Source: Henricia sp. BOLD:AAB3569
Taxonomy: Eukaryota; Echinodermata; Asteroidea; Spinulosida; Echinasteridae
DNA: 64,000 nucleotides
Direction of reading: 5' to 3'
NCBI GenBank assembly: GCA_037783545.1
Contig: JBBELK010000964.1
Coordinates: 62,001 to 126,000, forward strand
Shown here one piece after another: positions 21,251 to 32,610 of the stretch. Every line of letters begins with the position of its first letter. The stretch's first letter is position 1. The translations under genes were made by a program, and so were the position numbers. The notes under the pieces are model-generated. The model was not told the origin of the DNA. It did no database searches and was given only the letters and a program-made list of their open reading frames with translations.

Positions 21251-21568
21251 AAGTCGGGAATCTAAACGCTAAAACTTGCATTTGTCTAGATTATTTTTGT
21301 TGTTCTCGCCAAGAATGCTCCTTATTTAAAGAAAAGCTAGTGCTGTAATACATGCCGGTTTTTAAAATGACCAAAATAAATTCATAAAAGTTCAATTTCA
21401 TTTAGGTATGGCAAACTTGAGTAAAACAAAAAGTCAAATCTAAGTCAAGTCAAGCCATTTGAGTCGGTAACTCGAGTCAAAGGCAAATCATTTCAGATTC
21501 TAGTCTCAAGTCAAGTGAAGACATAACACTGGAAAAACCCTGATGTGGATGACCCTACATGTACGTAC

Positions 21569-21740
21569 CTTCAACCACTTTGATGACAGAGCCTTCCTTG
21601 AGCCCCTCAATGCTCTTAAGCTCAGCAAAGTTGTCCAGAACGTTGCCGTCCATCTGAAGGGAGAAGCATGTGCGATGGCAGGTGTCTTCCCTGTCCATTA
21701 GGACTTGGTGGATCTCCTGAACCATCTCTTGGGGGCTCAC
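21569..21740 (-). CDS. CLUH: CLUH coding exon 3 (CLU-N domain)
   Basis: 172 bases, residues 199-255 plus one base. The acceptor is TCCCTCCTCAG and the donor GAAG|GTACGT. The protein reads [20 protein letters not shown] and continues through [21 protein letters not shown] to EGSVIKVVE. This is almost identical in pattern to animal CLUH and forms the core of the ubiquitin-like CLU-N domain. It was one of the most diagnostic exons for naming the gene. Confidence 0.97.
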
Positions 21741-21839
21741 CTGAGGAGGGAGAACACAAAAGGAAGAAAAATGAAATATTTTAATAAGTGTACAGAGAAA
21801 CAGGTGCAATTACAGGTGCCTTCCCTGCATGGTATGGTG

Positions 21840-22110
21840 CCTAATCATCACTGAAATGAAACAACCAAACTTTGGATGAGACCAAAATCATATGGTCCTT
21901 ATCGAGATTCAAACCTGAGACTCACTGGACAGATGCTCTACAAGCTGGGCTATAAGGCACAGTGTTATACTCCCTCAGGTTTTCCCTAAGACCTCTGACA
22001 CATCAGGCAGATGCTCTACCAGCTTAGCTATGAGGCACAGTGGTACACTCCCTTACTGGGCAGATGCTATACCAGCTGATAAAGCACAGTGGTATACTCC
22101 CCGGGTTTTC
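21840..22110 (-). repeat. Short inverted tandem of the same tRNA-derived units
   Basis: Three or four copies of the unit seen at 51430-52790, in reverse orientation: repeated CAGATGCTCTACCAGCT...GCACAGTGGTATACTCCC. One copy at the left carries a box B complement (GAGATTCAAACCTGAGAC). Copies differ by small deletions, so the locus is older or less homogenised than the 17-unit array. Confidence 0.8.
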
Positions 22111-22301
22111 CATACAAACCCATTTGTTTTCTTCGGTGGTGCATGAGAGTGCAACGTGGCAAAGTAACGAATGCAATATTTAGTATGATGCCCAAGTTTG
22201 GTTATTTCTGGGAAACAAGTCTTTATGCACATACACATGCAAAAAAAAAATCCTACCCACATGTTTATTTTCTTAACTGCCGTGCATGCGCATTGCAATA
22301 G

Positions 22302-22495
22302 GGCGGTTTCATGCTGTCAAGGGTCACTAAACCTCTCCCGTGTTTGTCCTCCAGATTAGGGAGAGAATAGAGCCACATGCAGAAACGCACGTGGCTGCTA
22401 GCAAAAAAGCATGAGGTTCTATTGTTTTTTTCCCAATCTGGAGGACAAACACAAGAGATGTTTAGTGACCTGTGACAGTGTGAAACCAGTCTATA
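22302..22495. mobile_element. 194-bp MITE with GGTTTCATGCTGTCA ends
   Basis: GCGGTTTCATGCTGTCAAGG / GTGACAGTGTGAAACCAG, GGTCACTAAACCTCTCCCGT / GAGATGTTTAGTGACC and GTTTGTCCTCCAGATTAGGG / AATCTGGAGGACAAACAC are successive inverted pairs. It is a single copy in this window. Confidence 0.85.
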
Positions 22496-22631
22496 CGGTT
22501 TTTCTAATTATTTGATTCACAATGGAGCCTTTAGAAATGTTTTTTAATTCAGTGCAACCTCCACAAAAGTGACGATGCAATCAGTAGGGTAAAAGTAACA
22601 GAGGTACATTGAAAATGCAACCAATATTTGT

Positions 22632-23065
22632 ACATCATTGGTAATCTCGAAAATCAGAAATGTTCACAGATTTACGCCTAACTTACACAATATAAACATG
22701 ATGACCGTAGAAAACTTCTCCTGAAGAGCTATAGTCTTTGAGAAATGAGTAAAACAATTAGTTTTCGTCTCATGAGACGAAAATTCAATTCGCCCAAGTG
22801 CCATTTCACCCCAAACCACTTCGCCCAAATGCCACTTCGCCCCAAAACCACTTCGTGCACAGGCCGTGGTTCAGGGCGAAATGGTTCAGGGTGAAGTGGT
22901 TTTAGGGCGAAATGACTGCAAATACTTTTTTGACTGTTTTCTCAAACGTTAGACGAAGTACGGAGCTGGTTTTTGCTCAGGTTGTTTTAATAATGCATAT
23001 CTTCAATCACACAGGGGGATAAAACTATTTGTAACAGTTTACCAATCATGTATACTATCTTTAAG
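22632..23065. mobile_element. MITE family A copy 2
   Basis: Same family as 279-800 in opposite orientation: begins ATTGGTAATCTCGAAAATC, contains TTTTCGTCTCATGAGACGAAAA, then the CACTTCGCCC array, and ends ACCAATCATGTATACTATCT followed by TTAA. It lies in CLUH intron 2. Confidence 0.85.
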
Positions 23066-23700
23066 TCATGTGGGTCATGTCGTCACATTTCCACATAAAA
23101 TGGCAGAAAGCATGACGTCAGTGGCATTCACTCGATAAACATTAATTGGCGGCAAACAAAACAGAGGGACGAACTTGGGACAATTTTGCCATTAAAATAC
23201 TAAAATAAGTACCTCAGGAATAAAAACCATACAAATTCTAAAAACGCCGTAGACATCTGAATAATGGCTTTGTCTTGTTCCCAACATTAACTAAATACGT
23301 CATGAGGCTTGAGAACCGACTAAGTGCTTCATTCAATTTCATTGGTTGCTATGGGTTACGAGACAGAAAGCAAAAATCGGCTGACGTCATTTCGTCTGCA
23401 CCCATTGTGCATGGGGTACATTAATAGATAAACATTTAAAACTGAATTTGTTAGTTCAATAAGCATCCTGGAAATGAAAATTTCTCTTTGATTTGAGACG
23501 TGGGTACCGTAATTAAAGAAATTCAGTAATACATTTCAGAGACTTTGCGGGCTTGTCTTGCTTCACATTCGAGCTGCTTGATTTTAAACACGTTTTTTAA
23601 GCATTCTTTATTGAAATACTATGTGTAAAAAAATACTTTTGATCTTGAATAACTTCATTATTTACGGATTTATACAAAAAATTCACATCATGTAAACAAG

Positions 23701-24223
23701 GCCTGACAAATTTCTTTGAGTGAGTTTCATCAGTTTTGTCCAAGAGGTTGAGATTTAAACGCCATAAAAAACCCTAAATTTGAGAATTTGCCACTTTCAA
23801 CTTGGCATCCACCATTGTCTATGTCTGAGGTCCCTTTGCACCTCTTGATGAATTGCGTGAAATGATAGAGATGGTTTGCGTACTATTTGGAGTGATCCTG
23901 CCTTTCCTCAGAAGCTTTCGGCTCAGCACACACATTCCACCACAGTCTCCAGCGACGTATTGACATTGAAGGAGGCCAAGTCGAAAGTGGGGAATTCTGA
24001 ATTCGACTTTTTTGTTTGTATGGCATTTAAAGTTACAGGCTCGTCAGCAATGCGCGCACGCCAAATTCGTGCAACGAAATACGCAGCTCCATGCCTTTGC
24101 TATGGAGCTGTGTATTTCGTGGCACGAATTTGGCGCGCGCGCATTGCTGACGAGCCTGTGCCTTTAAATCTCAACCTTTTGGACAAAAACTGATGAATGT
24201 CACTCAATAAAATTTGTCAGGCC
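23701..24223. mobile_element. Outer MITE with GCCTGACAAATTT ends, interrupted
   Basis: Left arm GCCTGACAAATTTCTTTGAG...GAGGTTGAGATTTAAA and right arm TTTAAATCTCAACCTTTTGG...AAAATTTGTCAGGC are inverted copies of about 58 bp. The right half of the interior is occupied by the palindromic element at 24027-24167, giving a nested arrangement. Confidence 0.85.
24027..24167. mobile_element. GC-rich palindromic MITE (family D), nested
   Basis: About 141 bp, almost perfectly palindromic: TTAAAGTTACAGGCTCGTCA and the inverted TGACGAGCCTGTGCCTTTAA, with AATGCGCGCACGCCAAATTC / GAATTTGGCGCGCGCGCATT and GGAGCTG inside. A second copy is at 54576-54717. Confidence 0.9.
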
Positions 24224-24871
24224 TCATTATTAAACATGTAACATTTTTGTTTAAATCCGTTGAAAATTGACAGTTATTTAAAATTAAAAGTAATACTTTT
24301 TTTGACACGTACATGTAGTATATTTCCTGAAAAAAAAATATTGTAATGCTATTCTCAAAAGCATGTTACAGAAACCCTTGATTTTGTACGTTAGGGGGGA
24401 GGGGGTGGTGGGTTAGGGGGCAGGGGGTTTATCACATTTTAAATATTGTGAATGGTATTATATTATAATTTTATCAGTTCAACTTCTATCAGGGATGCCT
24501 GAAGAACATGTGTTTAAAATTGAAAAACACGAACACGAATACATGTACGAGACATTACAAGCCCCAAAGCCTTTGAAAAGTCTGAAATTGTGGAATTGCC
24601 CAAACGTGCTTTTGTCACTAAAGGTCTCTTGACCCAGGTTGAAATCAAAAAGCATCTTACAAGAGGACAGCTATTTGATAGGGTTTATTAGATTTGCCTA
24701 AAGTAAAAGTCCTTATAAATCGTACAAACATGTCTGGAGAAATTAAGATAAGGAAATGTCATTCAGTTGTCAATCAGAGGACACTATTTGCAAGGTCTTT
24801 TGTGCACTACTTTTAATGTTTTGTAATGAAGTTATCCTGGGACCTTACAGGTGGCTAACAGATTTATGCAT

Positions 24872-25206
24872 GTTAAGGAGTGTGTCTAGATCACATTTTT
24901 TAACCCCCATTTTCCCCATGGGTGTTGGGATTTTCCTACCATATCGTTTGTCATATTTTTCTCATTACCATTCTGAAATTTTGTGTTCTCAATTCATATA
25001 TTTTCAAAGATACATGTATCGTGAAAAAAACTCTCATGTTTCGTAAACTGATTTATCTGGTTCCATAAAGCAATGCAGTAATTACACCAACCTTTCTGCT
25101 TGGAGATTGCAAATTTACTGTTTTCTTCCTATATGGATAGTATTTTGGGGAGGTATTTTGTTTGATTCTTAGGTCAAAATGTAATCCATTTTTGAATGTT
25201 TTAATG
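24872..25206. mobile_element. MITE family H copy 2
   Basis: TTAAGGAGTGTGTCTAGATC, TATCGTTTGTCATATTTTTC, CATAAAGCAATGCAGTAATT and ATGGATAGTATTTTGGGGAG align in order with 6024-6353. The right terminus is degraded into AT-rich sequence. Confidence 0.83.
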
Positions 25207-26114
25207 TAATTACTGTAATTATTGTAATGCGCATTTGAACATGTACATGGAATTTGCGCAATATAAGTTATTATTATTATTATGTGAGATTGCGTGTGTG
25301 AGATTGCGTGCACTCAAAAAGGGGTTTCCCCTGTACGCATGCGCACTTTCCATTTTGGGAGCCGATGCATGTACATGATGTACATGATGTACATGTACAT
25401 CCATTACATGTAGAACTTCACACGTGCTCGCTCACGCGCTCGCGTATTTAGCGTGTCCATAAAAACACGATGTTGACATAAATCAATTAAGGATTTCGTG
25501 GCTGAAATCGACCCCAAAAACAAGGAGATTAAACCAAGGTACCCGGTAAATCAAAGCCTCCATGCTGCAATTAACCATACAGTATGCATAGGCCGTTCGT
25601 GTAACGTTGTGTAAGTCGGCAAAATGACGACTTACGGCATATGTCGGCATTTGCGTAAGTCGGCACTTAGCCGGAGTTTACTGTACGTCCAATGCAGAAG
25701 TGATACATCGAGTATGTGAAAGATAAAACTTGCCTGGAAAGACCATTTCATGTGGGTAAATGAGCTCATGCCACAGGGCACAAATGATTATTCTGGCCAT
25801 GCAGGCTAAATTTTCAAATGCAAGGGTGATTTTAATCTCCAGACTACAACAAAAATATTCCTGATTGCAAAAACATCTGGTCTGCATTAGGTTATTTGCT
25901 GTACTCATTTCTATAATTGGTGTTGTTAAATCCCTGAAAATGTGGTTCTCTGATAAGCGAAACATACATGTACATGTACTATTACTTGATCAGATGCTAA
26001 TGCAATTATATACATGTACAACTTGACCAAAACCACAAATCCTGAAGTTATTACATGGAAAAAAAAACCAGACATGAGAAACTTTGATAAGGCACTTACA
26101 TGTAGCAGTCACTA

Positions 26115-26270
26115 AAGCGGTCCTCCCACTGTGCGATTTTTGCCACGAATTTCTTCAAATTGGTACGATTACCAGAGACTGTCTGTAGACTCTACACACA
26201 ATCCTACCAAATCGCACCTAATTGTAGGAAATTCGTGGCAAAAATCGCACAGTGAGTGGGAGGCCCCCTT
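26115..26270. mobile_element. 156-bp MITE with TCCCACTGTGCGATTTTTGCC ends
   Basis: GGTCCTCCCACTGTGCGATT and the inverted AATCGCACAGTGAGTGGGAG, continued inward by TTTGCCACGAATTTC / GAAATTCGTGGCAAA. It is single copy here and has no coding content. Confidence 0.88.
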
Positions 26271-26410
26271 AAGAGACACCACATTATGGCAGACACACAA
26301 GCAAATTACTGATTTCCTGTACTAATTACGGGAACATTTGTACGCAAATTTACTGCGGCCATGGGGCACTATGGCTAAAGTGGAGTGGCACTCTGAATCC
26401 AAGACTTTGA

Positions 26411-26759
26411 CCCGTTCTCGCTAGAGAAAGCGCTTCGTTCTACAAAGATTAGTTAATCATCGTTAGTTAATGAAGCGTGTGTTCACATCCCACTTAACGA
26501 AGACTGAACAAAGAACGGTACCATTCATATCAGGCAACGGCTAACGAAGATCGAATGAAGCTGGGCAACACCCTGACCCCCATCTCTTTATGTATCAAAT
26601 CGCTTCGTCAAAGTTCACATTACAAATTTGCTTCATCGGATGAAGCGATTCTAATCTTCGTCAAATAAAGAGGCGTGCATTCACATCATAAAATCTCTTC
26701 GTCGAATCATCATCGATTCTTCGTCGAACGAAGTGATTTCTCTAGTGAGAACAGGGTCT
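26411..26759. mobile_element. 349-bp MITE with CCCGTTCTCGCTAGAGAAA ends
   Basis: GACCCGTTCTCGCTAGAGAA and the inverted TTCTCTAGTGAGAACAGGGT. The interior is rich in CTTCGTC / GACGAAG words in both orientations. It is single copy here. It abuts the SINE at 26750. Confidence 0.85.
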
Positions 26760-26990
26760 TTATTTAATCCACAGGTTGTGGGTTCAAATCCCGTCTCGGC
26801 TCGTCCATGGTGCATGTGCTTTTGGGCAATGCACTTTGCCATGAATTGCCTTTCTCCACCCAGGAGACATGGGTACGTGTACCTGTAAGGGTAGTGGTAG
26901 TGTTTGATTAGTCCCAGTGTATGTAAGCTGCTCAGAACTGCAGGATTTAATAAGGAACAATAGTGAGCCCAATGACCAGTGGTACATGTA
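26750..26990 (+). repeat. tRNA-headed SINE, 5'-truncated
   Basis: Starts near box B (GTGGGTTCAAATCCCGTCTC), continues TGGGCAATGCACTTTGCCATGAATTGCC and ends CCCAATGACCAGTGG, the same family as 57478-57728. The box A half is missing or replaced by the neighbouring MITE that ends at 26759. Confidence 0.8.
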
Positions 26991-27408
26991 ATAACGTAAA
27001 GCACTTTTGAGACTGCATACTATTACTTTATCAATTCAAATCACAGTACATTAGTGAAATTTCAATAAATCTTTTGATAAAAGTTTCCAAATGTGAAATG
27101 CATTGAGAAGATCACACTGAATCGTTTGATTGCTTCATTTCAATGGTACATGTACTTACTGGTAGGCACAATACCAGATAGTGCATTTGTTATATCAACA
27201 GGTGTTGTTCAACTCAAGTGGTCGTACCGTACCATATACTGCTTATTACATTAGACAGTTGTAACCACCTCTACCGGTACATGTACATGTACATGTATCT
27301 TCCATTTGAGTAAGGTTTTGAATTTCAATCAAATGGTTAATTAAAATGTTGAGACATTGCAAATCCTGTGTGTGGGCTACAATGTACATGTACTGTACAT
27401 GTATGCCT

Positions 27409-27508
27409 CAGGGATGTGATTTGTTCCAGTTTTTCCCGGAATAATATTTGTCACAAACCAATGATACAAAAGAAAGTTCCAGGAAAAACCGGAACAATCA
27501 CATCCCTG
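27409..27508. mobile_element. 100-bp palindromic MITE
   Basis: CAGGGATGTGATTTGTTCCA and the inverted GGAACAATCACATCCCTG, continued by GTTTTTCCCGGAA / TTCCAGGAAAAAC. It is single copy here. Confidence 0.87.
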
Positions 27509-28148
27509 ATGCCTACTGTATCTATTGAGATCCATTTACCGGATAATGCCAGAAAACAGGTCTTATAAAATCCGCTATTTTCCGGTAAATGGCGGGGATA
27601 ATTTTCCCCGGCAATTTTCCTTGTCGAGGAAGGAAAAAATGCCAGGGAATTTATCTGGTAAGCGCCAATAGAAACACACACCGTTCCACCGAGTGCGCAT
27701 ACAGGGGAGAAAATGTAAACATTTGACCGCACAATGACTGATCCAATGTATGTGCTTCACCCAACCACGAAGCGTGATGGAAGGCCAGCAAGCTTTGCTA
27801 TTTTTTTGATAGAGCGGCTCAGTAGAAACTTTGCGTGGCCCGCTATTTACCGGCAAATGGGTTTACCGGTAAAATTCCGGATCTTCAATAAAAAAACACG
27901 CTAGAAGACGTGCAGAACGGCTCGGTGCAGAACGGCTAAATATAGGTCATATTCCTCTCATTTTTTACTACAGCACAGGACGAGACTGAGCTCATCTATT
28001 AGTGATATTCTATTTCTGGCTTTCTGACTACATGTAGAAGCCCCCTTTAAATAGTAGACAGCCAAAAATACCCTTTTCCCCCTCCTGTGGCTCACCAAAG
28101 GTTTTCCGCTTTAAAGATGAGTCACGGCCTGGGGCAAATTTGGGACAT

Positions 28149-28630
28149 TTAAAAGTAGAACACATGATTGGTAAACTGTTGAAAATGGTTTAATCTCCCT
28201 GTGTGATTGAAGATATGCATGATTAAAACCAACCTGAGTAAAAACAAGCTTCGTACTTCGTCTAACTTTTGAGAAAACACTTTTAAAAAAGGCTTCACGG
28301 TCACTTCGCCCCAAAACCATTTCGTCCCGAACCACTTCGCCCTGAACGACGGCCTGTGCATGAAGTATTTTGGGGCGAAGTGGCATTCGGACGAAGTGGT
28401 GTAAGGATGAAGTGGTTTGGGGGCAAGGTGACTTTTTGGGTGAAGTGGTGCAGGGCGAAATGAATTTACATCTCATGAGACGAAAAATCATTGTTTTACT
28501 TATTTCTCAAAAACTATAACACTTTAGACAAAACCATTTTAGGGGATGTTTACTACCGTCATCATGTTTATATTGTGTAAGTTATGTGTAAATCTGTGAA
28601 CATTTCTGATTTTCGAGATTACCAATGTGT
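28149..28630. mobile_element. MITE family A copy 3
   Basis: Same orientation as 279-800. Starts TTTAAAAGTAGAACACATGA, contains the CACTTCGCCCC array, CATCTCATGAGACGAAAA and ends TTTCGAGATTACCAATGTG. The right terminal repeat is degraded compared with copies 1 and 5. Confidence 0.82.
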
Positions 28631-29189
28631 TCTAAGTTCTAACTTTACAATGTCCAAAAATTTCAATCCTTTATTTTACAGAAAAAAACTTATTCGAATG
28701 GAAGATAAAAGTGGTTCCTACTGTCCAATGCAATGATTCCACCCAAGATATCTTTTTATGAGAAACCAATAACTGAAGAAGAATTTATATACATGACGTG
28801 GACAGTCGACACATTTGTTTTTAGAAGGGTGGTCTCAGGTAAACAAAACTAGGCTCCCGACTACCATGGTAGTACCGGTATATGGCTCTATTTTAAGTGC
28901 AGTACAGCCAGGGAACCAGCCTAGATATACGTAGATAGGACGGTGGCTTCGCACAGTTTCTTGAAAGCATGGACACAATTTGTCATTGTTTTCTCGGAAC
29001 TTAGATGAAACACTGAGCTGACTTATACACAGGTTGGTTTTTATCATACACATCCTCAATCACACATGGAAATAACGCCGTTTGTAACAGTTTTCCAATC
29101 ATGTAATCCGTCTTTAAACACTGATCTACATGTACTGGTACCGTGTGTAGTGCTTTCTGAGCTGCAGCAGAACAACGGTCAAGTGCTTT

Positions 29190-29462
29190 TGCGATACGTT
29201 TAAATTATTGAGCATGCAGTCAGCTTGTAAAAACGAAAGTGTTTTTACTTGATCGCGATTTTTAGCCTGAAGAAATACGTTTTATCTTTATCGATACAAC
29301 AGACATGGCGCAACAACATAAAGCAAGGTTAAGCAACAGAGGTACCGGTAAGTGCAACCAATGCGCTTCTTGCCGGTTGTCACTTGAGCCACGTGGGTCA
29401 TGAAAAATGACACCCAAAATGGTGGATGGAAGGCATGACGTCACCGGAAAGCAATCAATAAT
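29190..29462. mobile_element. Second copy of the 3600-3879 repeat
   Basis: Aligns with 3600-3879 across ACGTTTAAATTATTGAGCAT, ACATGGCGCAACAACATAAA and GACGTCACCGGAAAGCAATC. It differs by small indels, such as GGTACC inserted near 29341. It lies in CLUH intron 2 away from any exon. Confidence 0.75.
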
Positions 29463-29554
29463 CATCTTTGGTCCAGTAAAACTTTCAAGTCACTAGCACT
29501 GTGATGTAGTAAATCCAAAATTTGAGCCCTCGTTTCAGGTTTTTCCCAACAGTC

Positions 29555-29856
29555 TTAAAGGAGCGTGTCCAATTCACATTTTCCAGCTCCCCCCTACCCA
29601 TTACCGTTCTCAAATTTCGCGCTCTCAATCCACATATTTCCTAGGTTATCATAAAACAAAATTTAAAAAAAATAAAATTAAATTAAAAAACCCTGATATT
29701 TTTAATTACACCAACTTTTTTGCATCCACATCCAAATTGGAGACTGCAAATTCCCTGTTTTCTCCCCATGGATAGTATTTTAGTGGAAGCATTTTATATG
29801 ACTGTTAGGTTAGAACGAAATCCCTTTTCTGGAAAAATCTGAACAAGCTCCTTTAA
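29555..29856. mobile_element. MITE family H copy 3
   Basis: Begins TTAAAGGAGCGTGTCCAATT and ends TCTGAACAAGCTCCTTTAA. The middle keeps CACATCCAAATTGGAGACTG and CATGGATAGTATTTTAGTGG. An A-rich run has replaced part of the left half. Confidence 0.84.
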
Positions 29857-30339
29857 AATTGGCCAATCTTGGACATACAGTTCCTTTAATGTATAATTCC
29901 ATGATTAGCAGTAGTGCTAAGATAAATTGATTCAGACATTATCATGAGAAGTGGACTTGTTTATCCCTCAGGCCAAATTGATTTTCTCATTAAAAATTGC
30001 CCTGTGTGCAAAGCCAAGTGTTGTTGCCCACACATGTACATGTATCATGCAGGCCCACATGTACTGGTACACCATTAGCACTGCACAGCTGATACCCACC
30101 ACCACCACCACCACGTGGCAAATGTGGCTTCGTACATGAGGCATGATAAACTGCAATACTCCTGGTACCATTAAATTTGAAATTAAAATGTCCACTGGTA
30201 GTTACAACGGAAGTGCAATTTAGCAATCACAGATAATTAGCTGTACTGTACATATGTACCGGTATGAGGTTTATTCGAAATGCATAATTTAATAAATTAA
30301 ATACAATGTGTGCATGCAGTAATTAGCTTGATTTGGCGA

Positions 30340-30740
30340 GTCCCAAATCAAGCTGCCCTCGAGTCTCAAGTCAAAGTGCCCTCGAATCCCAAGTCAAAGT
30401 GCCCTCGAATCCCAAGTCAAAGTGCCCTCGAATCCCAAGTCAAAGTGCCTTCGAATCCCAAGTCAAAGTGCCTTCGAGTCCCAAGTCAAGTCAAACTGCC
30501 CTCGAGTCCCAAGTCAGGCTGCCATCGAGTCCCAAATCAAGTCAAACTGCCCTCGAGCCCCAAGTCAGACTGCCCTCGAGTCCCAAGTGAAGTCAAACTG
30601 CCCTCAAGTCCCAAATAGAGTGTTAAGAGTGTGTTCGTTTTTATCGAGTTTCGAGTAAAACATTTCGAGTTTCGAGTCAACATTTCAAGTATGGAGTCAA
30701 CATTTCAAGTATGGAGTCAACATTTCAAGTATCGAGTCAT
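30340..30740. repeat. Minisatellite, CCCTCGAATCCCAAGTCAAAGTG units
   Basis: About eleven units of 23-30 bp in the first half, then TTTCGAGT-type words and a run of CAACATTTCAAGTATGGAGT. The reading frames over it (for example 30310-30618) are repetitive translations in several frames, not proteins. Confidence 0.88.
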
Positions 30741-31089
30741 ATGTACCAAACGTGCCATTCTAGGATAATGTAAAAAGTCTGCAAATTATACAATGGGCCT
30801 TCACTAGAAACCACATTTGCACTAAAACCACTAAAGTGACTAAAATATGCTTTTTGACCTTTTTCCGTTTAAAGTCACAAATCATACCGATGTGGCTTTT
30901 CTCTGTAAATCTTGGTTCAAGGTTTTCCAACAATAGGCTACCACAATGCAGTGCACTTATTGAAATCAAATTATCACTGGCAGGATACAACACATTGTGC
31001 ATAATTCACGACAACTGCCTCTATACCCCATACAAGTACACAGGTAGGGCACTTATGAAAGCTTCAAAAATTCTATTGACCCTTTGCTA

Positions 31090-31300
31090 GTGTGAATCTT
31101 CATATATTAAATGAATCCCCATTTTTCCCATGGGTGTTGAGATTTTGATAGCATATCATTTGTCATGTTTTTCTCATTCTGAAATTTAGCACTCTCGATT
31201 TGTATATTTTCACGGATATCATCAAATAACCACCCATGTTAGTTGTATTGTAAACTAATTTATCCGATTACATAAAGCAGTGCAGTGATTACACACCAAC
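31090..31300. mobile_element. MITE family H copy 4, truncated
   Basis: TTTTCCCATGGGTGTTGAGA, TTTTGATAGCATATCATTTG, AACTAATTTATCCGATTACA and CATAAAGCAGTGCAGTGATT match the left half of family H. The right half after ACACCAACCTTTT is missing. Confidence 0.75.
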
Positions 31301-31352
31301 CTTTTATTAAAGGTGGCAAGTGTGTGAAAAGAATTTCCCATGTCATGTTTTA

Positions 31353-31784
31353 AGGCCTGTCCGCATTGGACTTTTTTGGGGAAAACTTACCGAGATGACG
31401 GGTACTTTTAAGTCCAGTTTAAGTCCCATTTTACGTCCAATGCGGACAGCCTAGGACGTTTTCCTCTCAGTAACTTCTTCTGAGTCCAGCGGTTAATTTT
31501 CCTGGCCAACTTCTGCCCAGGAAAACTGACCAGGGAACTTTTTCCCTGAGACAAAAAATATAATGCGGACACAGCGAGTCGGTAAAAGCGCTCTTCAAGC
31601 GTATGTCCGGGCCGTGAAGGTCAAACTGCAAAGGGACACTGCGCATGCTCTCCCACGGTCTCGGTAAAATTTTACTGTGTCAAAAAGTCCAAATGCGGAC
31701 AGCAGTAAAATTTAGCCATTTGTCATTTTACCATCGTCTCGGTAAAACTTCCCAAAAAAACAAGTCCGATGCGGACACGGCTTT
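31353..31784. mobile_element. MITE family F copy 1 (GTCCGCATTGGACTT ends)
   Basis: CTGTCCGCATTGGACTTTTT at the left and AAGTCCGATGCGGACACGGC at the right, with AAAACTTACCGAGA / TCTCGGTAAAAC arms. A second copy is at 38689-39068. The ends resemble those of the outer element at 42413-43322. Confidence 0.87.
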
Positions 31785-31867
31785 AGTTGCAATGTATTGC
31801 ACATCACACAGATGTACATGTATACCATCACAAACTACAGTACGTATGGTCTACATGTATCAGGAGA

Positions 31868-32110
31868 ATTGTGGGGTACCGTGGCCAAGTGGCTTTGGTC
31901 AGTGACTCAACACTCGGTTGAAAACGTGGGGTTGCGGATTTTATGCCTGGCCGTGGTTCCTGTGTCCCTGAGCAAGGCACCTAAACACACTTGCTCCATC
32001 CTTTGGAAGGAATGAAAAGCTGTTGGTCCAGTGTGTTGTGTAGCACACTTTAAAAATCCCAGCGCACTACTTTGTGAAGGGTAAGGGGATTCCCCGGTGT
32101 CTCAGGCTGT
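31868..32110 (+). repeat. tRNA-headed SINE with CCTGAGCAAGGCAC body
   Basis: Begins GGGGTACCGTGGCCAAGTGGC and continues through a degenerate box B (GGGGTTGCGGATTTTATGCC), then CCCTGAGCAAGGCACCTAAACACAC, TTGCTCCATCCTTTGGAAGG and CCAGTGTGTTGTGTAGC. A second copy with the same order of motifs is at 42052-42285. Both are diverged from a common source. Confidence 0.8.
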
Positions 32111-32610
32111 TGGCTGCCAACGATGCTACCCACCTACATGTATGTATCTTGATGTTTAAAGATATACACTCCGTGTGTTTGGGGTGTAGCACCCCGAAAA
32201 AATAAAAAATTGATAATTTTCTAGAAACAAAAGTTATTCGCTTTCAAATGAAAGATCAACAGAAGAAAAAAAAATTTGACCGACGTTTAGTTATCGAACA
32301 GTTACTATCCATATTTCGAATTATTTCGGTCAGAAATAATTTAAGGCATAGATTTGCCCAAGTCTGCCCTGTGTTTGGTATGCAGCGCCCAGCGCACCGA
32401 ATCCCGTTTCTCCATTTTCAGAAAGTCTTTCGAGACAGAAGAAACAAGATTTGACAGGCCACTAGTCCAGAGGGCGCTTTACACGCTGCGATCACAAACC
32501 AAATACCAAATCAGACTTGGGCAAGTTTATAAACAAGGCACAAAAATGGCTATGCAAAATTAAACCCATTAAATAAAACAAAATCAAAAATAAAGTTTGA
32601 AAACACAAAC

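Larger units (their letters stand above)
21741..32610 (-). other. CLUH: CLUH intron 2 (10.9 kb)
   Basis: No coding exon was recognised. It holds three inverted tRNA-like SINE units (21840-22110), MITEs at 22302, 22632, 23701/24027, 24872, 26115, 26411, 27409, 28149, 29190, 29555, 31100 and 31353, SINEs at 26750 and 31868, and a minisatellite (30340-30740). I see nothing definable in 23070-23700, 24230-24870, 25210-26110, 27510-28150, 28630-29190, 29860-30330 and 32120-32600 apart from short CATGTAC runs. Confidence 0.8.

Noticed and set aside
30310-30658. Overlapping repetitive frames (SQVKLPSSPKS type)
   Set aside because: A minisatellite whose unit happens to lack stops in three frames; not a protein.
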